64,000 nucleotides of DNA. Origin: Aeromonas veronii (GTDB lineage Bacteria; Pseudomonadota; Gammaproteobacteria; Enterobacterales; Aeromonadaceae). Both the position numbers and the translations under genes were made by a program. Under the pieces are notes generated by a model. That model did no database searches and had not been told where the DNA came from. It saw nothing but the letters and a program-made list of their open reading frames with translations. The stretch covers positions 4,152,130 through 4,216,129 of the forward strand of contig CP101033.1 of the NCBI GenBank assembly GCA_041319085.1, written 5' to 3'. Shown here in pieces: positions 1 through 11,890 of the stretch; positions within the stretch are counted from its first letter, which is position 1, and the number at the start of each line of letters is the position of its first letter.

Positions 1-468
1 CTGCATCGTCGCGCCAGCGATGACCGAGTGCAGGAGCAACTCAGCTGCCGCAGGAGCACCTGGGGGCAGTCGCTTGCGGATCCCCTCCACCACCGCGCGG
101 TTCCGCTGGATCGCAAGCGTGCGTAGCTCCGGCACCTGGAGCTCGTACCAGGAGATGAGATAGTTCACCGAGAAGTCGTTGCGAGTGTTCATGCTCCGAA
201 CGAGCACCTGCAAAAATTCCCAGAGCCCTTGCGGCCCTGCGCCTATCGGTATCGCATTCAGGTAATGCCGCACCTGCTCGACGCCGCGCTCCATCATCCT
301 CACCAGCAGCGTATCGCGGTTGGTGAAGCGCTGGATTAACGCTGCGCGGGAGAGCCCCACCTCCTTTGCTACTCCGCTGAGCGTGAACTCTATGGGACCG
401 CAACGCTTCAGCACTACGGTGGCGGCCTCGAGTACCTCGTCATCGGACTTGAGCTTGGGGCGGGGCAT
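1..468 (-). CDS. mphR(A): MphR(A), TetR-family repressor of the macrolide phosphotransferase operon (C-terminus off window)
   Basis: The first 156 codons, starting at 468, encode a TetR-family protein with an N-terminal helix-turn-helix (motif FTLSGVAKEVGLSRAALIQ). The family protein has about 194 residues, so the ligand-binding C-terminus lies beyond position 1. MphR(A) represses mph(A) and is released by macrolides (known). The start codon overlaps the mrx stop (ATGA), as in the usual mphA-mrx-mphR operon, and translational coupling is likely. No frameshift is visible in the part present. Confidence 0.93.
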   Translation of the reverse strand, partial: MPRPKLKSDDEVLEAATVVLKRCGPIEFTLSGVAKEVGLSRAALIQRFTNRDTLLVRMMERGVEQVRHYLNAIPIGAGPQGLWEFLQVLVRSMNTRNDFSVNYLISWYELQVPELRTLAIQRNRAVVEGIRKRLPPGAPAAAELLLHSVIAGATMQ

Positions 469-1705
469 CAGTGTTCACCTTCTGTATGGGTTGGGGCGGA
501 GGCTGTGGCTGCCGCCGCCATTGTAGCAAATTGAAGACGGAGCGAGAGTAGAGCCACGAGCCCCGCAAACACGGCCGATACAACGAGGCCAGGGAGCGGA
601 CCAGCAAGGTCGACAAACGCGCCGGCCGCAAGCATAACCATGGGCGAGGCTGACAGCATCACCGCCGAGACCGTGCCGAGTACCCGGCCGAGAAGTTCTG
701 GCGGCGTGCGGTTGTAGATGGCAGCGTTGAGAATGGGAGAGACTGAGCCGGTCAGCAGTCCCACGAGCGCGCCCAACAACATCAGCACCGGCACGCCTGG
801 CAACTGTGAAAGCAGAAGCGAGCCCACCGCAGAGCCACAAAATGCCACCGCCAGCCAGTTCTGCGCTGATATCCGGGCGCCGACCGACGCATGAATGGCA
901 ATGCCAAGGAGACCACCAGCCCCCATCATTGAGGAGAACAGCCCGAGCTCTGCTACTTGGCGTCCTGCATCTACAAACAGCGCAGGCATGATGACGCTGC
1001 CGTTGGCGCCAACGATGCCCACGAAGATCATCACTATACCAAAGAGAGGGCGCAGCAGGGGTTCGCTCCAGAGAAAAGCGACGCCGGCGCGCATGGAGAG
1101 AGTCGCCGTCGTGGTCATCGTCCGAGCGGCACGCGCGGGAAGCACCCACGCGCCGAGCAGACCTGCAAGGACGGAGCAGAACGCCGTCAGCCCGAGCGTT
1201 GGCGCAGCGCCAAGCAGGCCGATTGCGGCCCCCCAAGGGCCGGGCCACCTAGAATCGCGACGTTCCCGATCACCGCTTTCAGTGACGAGACGCGCTCAAC
1301 GGAGAGCCCGGCGACGTGGCCGAGTTTGGGCAGCTCACTGTCCTGCGCGGCCATACCGGGTGCGTCGAACGCGGCACCGAGCACCACGCAAGCGATCAGC
1401 CCAGTGTTCGAGAGGGCGCCAACGGCATCGAGCAGTGGGATGCTCGCCATGGCCACGCCGCCCACCACACCCGAGATCAATGCGACGGGCGCGCGCCCGA
1501 ACCGATCGACGAGGCCACCACCAACCCACGCGCCGATGATGGTCGCGATGACGCTGCTAGCGGCCGTGGCGCCCGCCCAGGCCGCGCTCTTTGTATGAGA
1601 CAGGACGAACCATGGAAGCGCGAGGGCCGCCACCGCGTTGCCGATCCGGAAGAGAAAGGTCGCCGCGAACAGCGTCGCGAGCGGGCTATATCGACGTTCG
1701 CTCAT
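468..1705 (-). pseudogene. mrx(A): mrx(A), MFS-type membrane protein, frameshifted by one base
   Basis: The N-terminal half reads from 1705 (MSERRYSPLATLF) as a transmembrane major-facilitator protein, then leaves frame near 1229-1234. The other half continues in the next frame from about 1230 down to 468. Restoring one base in the run of six C (1229-1234) joins the halves into about 412 residues, the normal Mrx length. Mrx accompanies mph(A) and is reported to support high-level macrolide resistance. It overlaps mphA by four bases at its start. Either a real inactivation or a homopolymer sequencing error; I favour error because several other genes here show the same defect. Confidence 0.88.
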
Positions 1706-2607
1706 TCCGCTGCGGCGAGCTGCGCCTTCGCCGCAGCGAGGTACTCTTCGTTACCCGAGTCGAGGGCGAAGAGTGCGTAGGTGACCGCCCCGAACGCAAG
1801 GCGCTCCGCGATGTGGTGGGCGAGCCGCGGCCACACCCGGCCACCGGCCGCTTCATACGTGAGGAGGAGCTTCGCGAGCCCCTCTTCACCAAAGACCATA
1901 AGGTGCGCGGCCATGTCGATGGCAGGGTCATCAACGCGGGCCTCGCTCCAGTCGATCATCCCGCTGACGCGCTCCGTGTTGTCGATGAGCACATGGCCCA
2001 CGTAGAGATCGCCATGCACCACCACGGAGAAATCTGGCCACGACGAATCGTCGTCGAGCCAGCGCTGCCACCGGTGGAGGCGCTTGTCGTTCACCACGAA
2101 CTCGCGTCGGACGCGGTCAACGTCGTCGGCCACCTTCTGACGGGCCTGCGTCGGTGTACGGATGAGCATCCCCGCATCCACGGCGGCGGAAATGGGGACG
2201 GCATGCAGGGCGGCGAGCGCGGTCGCGAAGCTCTCCGCGAAGACCTCCGAGTCCTGCGGCACGACCCAGTCGGGCGTGGACGAACCAGGCTGGATGACCA
2301 TCGCAGTCGAGTCTTCGAGCATGGGATAGGCAACGAGCTCGGCGTTGGCCACGCGCCAGTCCGGCACCGCGAACGGCAGGCGATTCTTGAGCATTGCCAG
2401 CACCCGCGCCTCTGGTTCGACCTTCGCGCTTACCTCGGCTCGGCGCGGGATGCGCAGCACCCACCGACGTCCATCGTCGACGGTGGCGATCACGATCCTA
2501 TAGTCGAGCCCAAGCTCATTGACAGTCAGCGGGCCATGGAGCTTGAGCCCATGTCGGGCTGCAAGTGCGTACAGTTGGGAGGTATCGGCGGTCGTGACTA
2601 CGGTCAT
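1702..2607 (-). CDS. mph(A): Mph(A) macrolide 2'-phosphotransferase
   Basis: A 301-residue aminoglycoside-phosphotransferase-fold kinase that inactivates erythromycin and azithromycin by GTP-dependent phosphorylation of the desosamine 2'-OH in the cytoplasm. The catalytic loop HGDLYVGHVL and the metal-binding IDWSEARVDDP segment are both present, and length equals the known protein. A good ribosome-binding site (AGGAG) lies 7 nt before the ATG. It is the first gene of the mphA-mrx-mphR operon; IS26 sits 70 bp upstream, leaving the native promoter intact. Confidence 0.97.
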   Translation of the reverse strand: MTVVTTADTSQLYALAARHGLKLHGPLTVNELGLDYRIVIATVDDGRRWVLRIPRRAEVSAKVEPEARVLAMLKNRLPFAVPDWRVANAELVAYPMLEDSTAMVIQPGSSTPDWVVPQDSEVFAESFATALAALHAVPISAAVDAGMLIRTPTQARQKVADDVDRVRREFVVNDKRLHRWQRWLDDDSSWPDFSVVVHGDLYVGHVLIDNTERVSGMIDWSEARVDDPAIDMAAHLMVFGEEGLAKLLLTYEAAGGRVWPRLAHHIAERLAFGAVTYALFALDSGNEEYLAAAKAQLAAAE

Positions 2608-2644
2608 GATTCACTCCTGAGGGCTTGACGGGTTTAGCCACCTA

Positions 2645-2673
2645 AATGTAACAGTCACGTCGGTTATATTCAA
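2645..2673 (-). promoter_or_regulatory. mph(A) promoter and MphR operator region
   Basis: On the minus strand TTGAAT (2668-2673) and TACATT (2645-2650) are spaced by 17 bp, a plausible sigma-70 promoter ending 38 bp before mph(A). MphR(A) is known to bind this promoter. IS26 begins at 2677, only 3 bp beyond the -35 box, so the element just spares it. Confidence 0.75.
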
Positions 2674-2676
2674 TCC

Positions 2677-3496
2677 GGCACTGTTGCAAAGTTAGCGATG
2701 AGGCAGCCTTTTGTCTTATTCAAAGGCCTTACATTTCAAAAACTCTGCTTACCAGGCGCATTTCGCCCAGGGGATCACCATAATAAAATGCTGAGGCCTG
2801 GCCTTTGCGTAGTGCACGCATCACCTCAATACCTTTGATGGTGGCGTAAGCCGTCTTCATGGATTTAAATCCCAGCGTGGCGCCGATTATCCGTTTCAGT
2901 TTGCCATGATCGCATTCAATCACGTTGTTCCGGTACTTAATCTGTCGGTGTTCAACGTCAGACGGGCACCGGCCTTCGCGTTTGAGCAGAGCAAGCGCGC
3001 GACCATAGGCGGGCGCTTTATCCGTGTTGATGAATCGCGGGATCTGCCACTTCTTCACGTTGTTGAGGATTTTACCCAGAAACCGGTATGCAGCTTTGCT
3101 GTTACGACGGGAGGAGAGATAAAAATCGACAGTGCGGCCCCGGCTGTCGACGGCCCGGTACAGATACGCCCAGCGGCCATTGACCTTCACGTAGGTTTCA
3201 TCCATGTGCCACGGGCAAAGATCGGAAGGGTTACGCCAGTACCAGCGCAGCCGTTTTTCCATTTCAGGCGCATAACGCTGAACCCAGCGGTAAATCGTGG
3301 AGTGATCGACATTCACTCCGCGTTCAGCCAGCATCTCCTGCAGCTCACGGTAACTGATGCCGTATTTGCAGTACCAGCGTACGGCCCACAGAATGATGTC
3401 ACGCTGAAAATGCCGGCCTTTGAATGGGTTCATGTGCAGCTCCATCAGCAAAAGGGGATGATAAGTTTATCACCACCGACTATTTGCAACAGTGCC
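2677..3496 (-). mobile_element. IS26: IS26 copy 1
   Basis: A complete 820-bp IS26 bounded by GGCACTGTTGCAAA terminal inverted repeats. The 8-bp flanks (TTCAATCC and CATCGGCG) differ, so this copy arose by replicative rearrangement or later deletion rather than simple insertion. Confidence 0.98.
2729..3433 (-). CDS. tnp26: IS26 transposase (copy 1)
   Basis: A 234-residue IS6-family DDE transposase starting at [10 protein letters not shown], intact, with Gly at position 184 (the standard form). It is transcribed toward mph(A). Confidence 0.97.
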   Translation of the reverse strand: MNPFKGRHFQRDIILWAVRWYCKYGISYRELQEMLAERGVNVDHSTIYRWVQRYAPEMEKRLRWYWRNPSDLCPWHMDETYVKVNGRWAYLYRAVDSRGRTVDFYLSSRRNSKAAYRFLGKILNNVKKWQIPRFINTDKAPAYGRALALLKREGRCPSDVEHRQIKYRNNVIECDHGKLKRIIGATLGFKSMKTAYATIKGIEVMRALRKGQASAFYYGDPLGEMRLVSRVFEM

Positions 3497-4748
3497 CATC
3501 GGCGTAGTAGTGGATGTGGTCGATGACAAAGCCGGTGCGGGTCAGCGTGCGCCGGAGGATCGGCAGAAAATCGACCAGGAACGAAGTAGCGCGTGTGACG
3601 ACGGCCGGTACGCCGACACGCGCCACGGCCTCGGCCCAGCGCGCGGCCGGCGGTTGGAGCAGGCCGTTGTGCACCGAACCGTGGTAGGTGCCGACCGCCA
3701 ATGTGAGCCAGCGCTCTAGCTCGCGCAGCGTCAGGGCGGCCTTGTTTTCGGAATCGTAGTCGCCGCGCTGGTCAGGGTTGGAGAAGGTCGTTCCCGGCAG
3801 TTCGTCGTGAATCATCTGCATCGCCGTGCCGATGATCCGTTCCACGATGCCGCCATAGTGCGGCTGTCCCAGCGGGCGATAGTCCAGCCGGATGCCATGC
3901 TGCTCGCAACCCCGGCGCAGGGCCTCGCTCTTGAACTCGGCCGCGTTGTCTAGGTAGAGCAGCAAGGGCTTGCCGCTCATCTGCCAATCCATTTCCACGT
4001 TCAGTCCTTCCAGCCAAGGGCGCTTGTCGCAGGCGACATGCACGAGGCACAGGCCAACCGAAACGGCAGACGGCGCTTCCAGCGTGACGACCATGCCGAG
4101 CACGCAGCGGGTGAACACGTCGATGGCGAGGGTCAGGTACGGGCGGCCAATAGGTTGCCGGTCGCGGTCATCGACCACGATCAGGTCGATGACCGTATGG
4201 TCTATCTGCACCTGCTCCAGCGGCGCGGTCACGGCAGGAGGCTCGCCGCCCACACCTTGTAGGTCACGAGCGGCATCCTGGCCTTCCCGCCGGCGGATGA
4301 CCTTGCGCGGGTCAAGGCTAGCGATCCGTAAGGCCACGGTATTGCGCGCCGGCACTCGCAGTTTTTGAGCCTTGCACACCTGAGTGACTTCGCGGTGAAA
4401 GGCCGCTAGGCTGCGCTTCTGCTTGGTCAGGAACCGCTTTTGCAGTAGCTCGTGGATGACGCGCTCGACCGGTTCCGGCAAGCGCCCCTTACCTTTACCT
4501 CCACCGGACTGGCCGGGCACCAGATCCGTCACGAGGCCGCTGCCTTGCCGGGCACGCCGGATCAGAACGTATACCTGGCGCCGAGACAAGCCCAGCGCCT
4601 GAGCCGCCATATCGGCCGCTTCGTGCCCGACCGTCTCCGACTGCGCCAACGGACTGATGATCTCCGCACGACGGCGCGCACGCTCCCAAGCCTCATCAGG
4701 CAGAGTGGCCACGCCTTGTTCTGGAATCCGTGGGGTGTCCGTCGCCAT
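3497..4748 (-). pseudogene. tniA: TniA transposase of Tn402/Tn5053 family, C-terminus removed by IS26
   Basis: Starting at MATDTPRIPEQ (4748) this gives about 417 residues of TniA, whose full length is about 559. The DDE catalytic core is visible (QIDHTVID, YLDNAAEF and the E in GGIVERI). The protein is cut by IS26 copy 1 at 3496. The first 691 bp of its end region (4199-4889) are repeated exactly at 13754-14444. tniB, tniQ and tniR are absent, so Tn402-type transposition is not autonomous. Confidence 0.95.
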
Positions 4749-4864
4749 GCTCACCTCGCTTTGGTGCACACGAGTATTGAGCATAGTCGAGATTGGTGCA
4801 GATCACTTCTGATATTGAACTGTCAGGAGCTGGCTGCACAACAGCCATTACGCCCAATCAACTG

Positions 4865-4889
4865 GTGCAGTCGTCTTCTGAAAATGACA
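4865..4889 (-). repeat. Tn402-type terminal inverted repeat IRt (copy 1)
   Basis: The 25-bp IRt of class 1 integrons/Tn402 (reads TGTCATTTTCAGAAGACG on the minus strand) ends at 4889. Directly beyond it lies the interrupted urf2 gene, the junction expected for an integron in a Tn21-like mercury transposon. Confidence 0.93.
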
Positions 4890-5530
4890 TCCATGCCCAG
4901 CCCGTGCGCGAGCTGGATCACCGCCCGCACGATAGTTTGGTCACGGGCATCATCCGGGAGCCTGGCGACAAAGGATTGGTCGATTTTCAATGTGGTGATG
5001 GGGCAGCATTTCAGATGTTGCAGGCAGGAATAGCCGGTGCCGAAGTCGTCGGCGGCGAAGCGCACGCCGATGGCGCGCAAGGCGTCGAAACTGGCGAACA
5101 GGGCTGGATTGCCGAATGCGACCGATTCGGTCAGTTCGATCTCCAGAAGCTCGGCGGGCAGGGCCATATCGGCCAGCACCCGCTTTACCTCGTCGTCGAA
5201 CGTTGGCCCAACCTGGCTGGCGGACACATTGATGGCAAGACGGAACGGTTGCCATGCCGGTCCTTGCCACTTGTGCATCTGGCGACAGGCCTCGCCCAGC
5301 ACCCACGCGCCTATTTCCGGCATCAGGCCGAACGACTCGGCCAGCGGCAGGAACTGGCCGGGCGGCAACAGGCCAAGCCTCGGATGCCGCCAGCGCATCA
5401 ACGCTTCCGCGCCAGCGATCCGGTGATCGCGCAGATCGACCAGCGGCTGGTAATGCAGGTCAAGCTGTCCGCGCGCCGCCGCCTGCGCCAACTCGGCCGC
5501 CGTCCATCCGGCGGGCTGCGAACTCGTCAT
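4890..5530 (-). pseudogene. urf2: urf2: EAL-domain protein of the mer transposon, truncated by IRt
   Basis: Starts at [13 protein letters not shown] (5530), overlapping the merE stop. It is an EAL-type diguanylate phosphodiesterase-like domain (EALMRWRHP, ELTESVAF, DDFGTGYS, LKIDQSFV) cut at its C-terminus by the integron end. In Tn21 the same gene is split by In2 with the other piece called tnpM. Its role is unproven; the truncated form is probably inactive. Confidence 0.88.
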
Positions 5531-5763
5531 GATCCGCCCCGGAAGGCGCGCAGCAGCCGCGTTACGGCCAGAACGAACAAGCCGGTCAGCGCGAGCGCGG
5601 CAACACCCCAATGCTCGCCAAGGAAGGCACCGGCGGTCGTCCCGGCCAGCACGGCGGCGAGAATCGGCAGATGGCAGGGGCAGGTCAACACGGCCAGCGC
5701 ACCCCACAGGTAGCCGGAAACGGGTTGGCGCGTCTCGGGCGGCAGTTTGTCAGGGGCGTTCAC
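5527..5763 (-). CDS. merE: MerE, small mercury transport membrane protein
   Basis: A 78-residue protein with two hydrophobic segments and the CPCH motif of MerE, linked to uptake of mercuric and methylmercuric ions. The start is GTG (5763), overlapping the merD stop by 4 bases. It lies in the distal mer operon, but the promoter-proximal genes (merR, merT, merP, most of merA) are absent, so expression is doubtful. Confidence 0.92.
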   Translation of the reverse strand: MNAPDKLPPETRQPVSGYLWGALAVLTCPCHLPILAAVLAGTTAGAFLGEHWGVAALALTGLFVLAVTRLLRAFRGGS

Positions 5764-6122
5764 GGCAATGCCTCCTCGTGCGCCCGCTCGGCTGGCATGG
5801 AGGCCAGTTGCGCGTCCAGATGGGCCAACGCCGCGCGCCGCCGCTCGACCAACTGGCGCAGCACGGCAAGCTGCGCTGCGGCTTGTGCGCCGTCCGCTGC
5901 GTCGAGCGCACGGCACAGCCGCGCCAGGGCATCCAGGCCGATACCCGCCTCGAAGGCCGCGCGCACGAAGCACAGCCGTTGCAAGGCCGCATCGTCGAAC
6001 ACGCCGTAGCCGCCCGTGGTGCAGGCCACCGGCCGTAACAAGCCGCGCACCAGGTAGTCGCGCACGATATGTACGCTCACCCCAGCGTTATGGGCCAGTT
6101 GCGATACCGTGTAGGCGCTCAT
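5760..6122 (-). CDS. merD: MerD, secondary regulator of the mer operon
   Basis: A 120-residue MerR-family protein ([20 protein letters not shown] helix-turn-helix), the normal length for MerD, which co-regulates the mer promoter. Its promoter target is not present in this window. The downstream merE start overlaps its stop. Confidence 0.93.
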   Translation of the reverse strand: MSAYTVSQLAHNAGVSVHIVRDYLVRGLLRPVACTTGGYGVFDDAALQRLCFVRAAFEAGIGLDALARLCRALDAADGAQAAAQLAVLRQLVERRRAALAHLDAQLASMPAERAHEEALP

Positions 6123-6139
6123 CGCACACCTCCTTGTCC

Positions 6140-6697
<558 letters not shown>

Positions 6698-6797
6698 TCA
6701 TGAGATTATCAAAAAGGATCTTCACCTAGATCCTTTTAAATTAAAAATGAAGTTTTAAATCAATCTAAAGTATATATGAGTAAACTTGGTCTGACAG

Positions 6798-7670
<873 letters not shown>

Positions 7671-7699
7671 TCAATATTATTGAAGCATTTACCAGGGTT

Positions 7700-7728
7700 A
7701 TTGTCTCATGAGCGGATACATATTTGAA
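7700..7728 (-). promoter_or_regulatory. bla P3 promoter
   Basis: On the minus strand TTCAAA (7723-7728) and GACAAT (7700-7705) with 17-bp spacing: the standard weak P3 promoter with no strong-promoter mutation. Confidence 0.88.
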
Positions 7729-7840
7729 TGTATTTAGAAAAATAAACAAATAGGGGTTCCGCGCACATTTCCCCGAAAAGTGCCACCTGACGTCTAAGAA
7801 ACCATTATTATCATGACATTAACCTATAAAAATAGGCGTA

Positions 7841-8977
<1,137 letters not shown>

Positions 8978-10242
8978 CCTCTTTCCCTCTTGAGCAGATG
9001 CCAACAGTCCTTAATGCTGTTGATCATCGTCTTGATACCTGGCTATCACAGGCCGAGTTTATGCGGCCAAACAGGCGAGTCGTGAACCTCCTTCGGATTG
9101 GTTTGTTATTCGCTGATCTCGATACCTACAAGATGCCCTGGGCTCAAGGTCGCAAGCCTGAAGAACTGGCGGCGGCCATCACGTACTTTTGCCAGTCTGA
9201 AGGCATACCGCAGCCATCCATCATGGTCTATTCAGGGCGTGGCATTCAGGCTAAATGGCTACTGGAAAGGCCAGTACCTCGCCAAGCCCTGCCCCGCTGG
9301 AATGCTTGCCAAACCCATCTAATCAACAAGCTGGCCGAGCTGGGCGCTGATCCAGGGGCAAAGGATGCAAGCCGAGTGCTTCGCCTGGTCAATACCGTGA
9401 ATTCAAAGAGCGGGGCCGTGTGCCGTGTGGTTCACGTACTGGAAGAAGGGGGCTTACCCATTCGCTACAACTTCGAGTATCTGGCTGAAATGCTGTTGCC
9501 GGTGGCTCGCTGGGACATCGAGAAGCAAAAGGCGGAACGGCAGCAAGCCAGGCTGACGGTCGTTAATGGTGGCAAGGTCGGGAACCTGCGCACCTTCAGC
9601 GGTCGTCAACTGGCCTGGGACAGACTGGAAGACCTACGCAAGTTGGGCCAGCTCAGAGGCGGAATCAACGAAGGCGAGCGAATGAGGCATCTTTTCTGGC
9701 GTCTTAACTTTCTCCTTCTCTCTGGGGCGACAAACAGCGCCCAGATGTACCATGAGGCCGCCGCTCTTTCCTCCGAGCTGGATACTCGTTGGTCTTACCG
9801 CTCCAAAGAGCTTATGACGCTCTACAGCAAGGCGAAATCCTATGAGGCTGGGGAACGTGTCGAGTTCGGCGGAAAGTCGTTTGCACCGCTATACACGCCC
9901 AAAAACGACACGCTGATCAACCTATTCCAGATCTCACAGCAAGAACAAGAGCAACTGAAGACGATTATCAGCACTGACGAGGCTCAGAAGCGCCGCAGAG
10001 AGCGCGATAGACTGCGTGATGAAGAACGTCGCCGCGCCGCTGGCCAGCTTGAGCGTGAAGCCTATGAAGCCAACTCATTGAGCAGGCAAAAGCCCTGGGA
10101 GGCAATGGGCATGAGCCGGGCTAAATGGTATCGCCTGGGCAAGCCTTCACCTCAACAAAACAGTGAGACAAGTCCCTCCCCTATTACTAATGGCGAAGCC
10201 TCAGCCCCAGCGTTACAGGCTGCTAGGTGTAAAGCCGTTTAG
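8978..10242 (+). CDS. Plasmid replication protein with primase-like (AEP) motifs, N-terminus cut by IS26
   Basis: About 420 residues. LLFADLDTY resembles the hhhDhD metal motif of archaeo-eukaryotic primases. VYSGRGIQAKW resembles their second motif, and DPGAKDASRVLRL followed by a Lys-containing loop resembles the third. A charged coiled region (about 325-375) and a C-terminal helix-turn-helix-like segment (KPWEAMGMSRAKWYRLGK) follow. The start is lost into IS26, though an internal ATG at 8998 could serve. The repeats just downstream make it a plasmid initiator or primase. I cannot fix the incompatibility group; the IncU plasmids of Aeromonas that carry qnrS2 are the first to compare. Confidence 0.7.
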
Positions 10243-10280
10243 ATGGCTATTTCAAAGTGAGTGAGATTTTGTAACTGATG

Positions 10281-10305
10281 GCAGCCCTAGAGGCTGCTTT
10301 CTTTT
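10281..10305 (+). terminator. Rho-independent terminator after the replication gene
   Basis: The stem GCAGCC/GGCTGC with a 5-nt loop is followed by TTTCTTTT, 39 bp after the stop codon. Confidence 0.7.
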
Positions 10306-10380
10306 GAGGGGTTAGCAGGCGTATAGCCATGCTGGATCTCAGTCTATCACTACCCGCTTAATCTTCCACCTTTAGATCAA

Positions 10381-10736
10381 CTCACCAGGCACCGGCAGCA
10401 GTTCGACCAGGTAGCCAAGTTCAGATCTGGACGCCAGAAGGAAATCAACCAGGTGGCCAACTCACCAGGCACCGGCAGCAGCTCGACCAGGTAGCCAAGT
10501 TCAGATCTGGACGCCAGAAGGAAATCAACCAGGTGGCCAACTCACCAGGCACCGGCAGCAGCTCGACCAGGTGGCCAAGTTCAGATCTGGACGCCAGAAG
10601 GAAATCAACCAGGTGGCCAACTCACCAGGCACCGGCAGCAGCTCGACCAGGTGGCCAAGTTCAGATCTGGACGCCAGAAGGAAATCAACCAGGTGGCCAA
10701 CTCACCAGGCACCGGCAGCAGCTCGACCAGGTGGCC
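10381..10736 (+). repeat. 80-bp tandem direct repeats (4.4 copies), putative oriV
   Basis: Units start at 10381, 10461, 10541, 10621 and 10701 (the last 36 bp long) and are nearly identical, with an A/G change in GACCAGGTRGCC. Each unit holds two copies of ACCAGGTRGCCAA about 40 bp apart. Position just after the replication gene suggests a replication-control or partition array. Confidence 0.9.
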
Positions 10737-10737
10737 C

Positions 10738-10755
10738 ATTTCGTACGTACGAAAT
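10738..10755. promoter_or_regulatory. Perfect 18-bp palindrome
   Basis: ATTTCGTACGTACGAAAT is fully self-complementary and directly follows the 80-bp array. A likely binding site for a dimeric regulator or initiator; the protein is unknown. Confidence 0.6.
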
Positions 10756-10774
10756 CAGGCGACTGTAGGAGAGG

Positions 10775-10911
10775 AATAAAGTTTCATACTAAGCAGTCAA
10801 GTAACCCTGTTTGTACCGTTCTAAATGATACTCACCCAGAAATAAAGATTCATACTAATTCCTACTACAAAATCTGAGTCACGCTACAACTGAGTAATAA
10901 AGTATCATACT
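10775..10911 (+). repeat. Three 16-bp iteron-like repeats
   Basis: AATAAAGWWTCATACT occurs at 10775-10790, 10841-10856 and 10896-10911. Spacings are 66 and 55 bp (multiples of 11, the same helix face). The surroundings are AT-rich. Consistent with initiator-binding iterons of the same remnant replicon. Confidence 0.65.
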
Positions 10912-11060
10912 GGTTGTCTTGAGCATCCACAGATTGATTGGCCCCATTCAAACACGTTTCTGGACAAGAATGAGCTAGAAGTATTGATCTAGCTCTGGTG
11001 ATTTGAATTAGAAAATGTATTAATGTTGTGTATAGTTTATCAGCAGGTATTCGTAAGCAT

Positions 11061-11717
11061 CTAGTCAGGAAAAACAACAATACCCAACGCTTCGAGAAGC
11101 TGTTCTTGTTGCCAGCTGGCAATTTTGATACCTGATGTATCGACTTTTCGAGGATCTAAACCGTCGAGTTCGGCGTGACATAAATTAGCACCCTGTAGGC
11201 TAAACTGTCCCCAGACATCTTCAGAAAAAACACCTCGACTTAAGTCTGACTCTTTCAGTGATGCGCCCGCGAGGTGAGTCCCTATCCAGCGATTTTCAAA
11301 CAGCTCACATTTTTCTAAACAGACCCGCTCCATATTGGCATAAGACAGGTTACATCCAGTAATAAAGGCTGAGCAAAAGTACATACGATTACTCACTTGA
11401 TTGGCAAAGTTTGCTCGGGAAAAGTTGGCCCCTTTTAAATCACACTCACGTAACTCAATACCGTAGCAATTGGCGTTACTAAAGTTTGCCATCGCAAGCT
11501 GGCATTGTTGGAAACTTGCATCGCGAAGGTCTGCGACATCAAAATGGCAACCTTCGATATCACCCTGTTCAATGAACTTGCAGTTAATAAATGTCGCATC
11601 ACGCAAGTTAGCACGTCGAAAATCGCATCGGATAAAGGTGCAAGCAGTGAAAGTAATATCACTTAGATCTTGATGTGAAAAACTGTGGTGTCGATATGTG
11701 TGACGGTAGGTTTCCAT
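11061..11717 (-). CDS. qnrS2: QnrS2-type pentapeptide-repeat quinolone resistance protein
   Basis: A 218-residue pentapeptide-repeat protein (repeats such as ADLRD, ANFSN, ANLCH) that mimics DNA and shields gyrase and topoisomerase IV. Differences from QnrS1 at METYRHTYRHHSF, ELRECDLK and the VVFPD terminus fit QnrS2. One residue (GTHLAG) may be a minor variant. It sits between replicon repeats and an IS1595-family element; in Aeromonas qnrS2 is known on IncU-type plasmids as a small mobile cassette. About 230 AT-rich bases upstream hold its promoter, not pinpointed. Confidence 0.92.
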   Translation of the reverse strand: METYRHTYRHHSFSHQDLSDITFTACTFIRCDFRRANLRDATFINCKFIEQGDIEGCHFDVADLRDASFQQCQLAMANFSNANCYGIELRECDLKGANFSRANFANQVSNRMYFCSAFITGCNLSYANMERVCLEKCELFENRWIGTHLAGASLKESDLSRGVFSEDVWGQFSLQGANLCHAELDGLDPRKVDTSGIKIASWQQEQLLEALGIVVFPD

Positions 11718-11890
11718 GTTGACTCCTATGATGAACTGGACGCAACACTACCATCAAAGCCACATCACATCACCAAAATAAAAACACTAAAAATCAAGAT
11801 CTTAAAAACCCTCATTTTGCCTATTTTAAGGGGGTAAAATAGCGCCCTGAGCCTCTATGTTAACGTTCAAAGTACGCGGCACCATTGAAA

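Noticed and set aside
1591..2628. 345-codon plus-strand frame over mph(A)
   Set aside because: Antisense to a well-supported gene; composition reflects GC-rich codon bias.
2906..3526. Long open frame antisense to IS26 transposase (also at the other IS26 copies)
   Set aside because: An exact shadow of the transposase gene repeated with each copy; no start signal and no family resemblance.
10381..10736. 80-bp array considered as a CRISPR
   Set aside because: Units are contiguous and near-identical with no variable spacers, and there are no cas genes.
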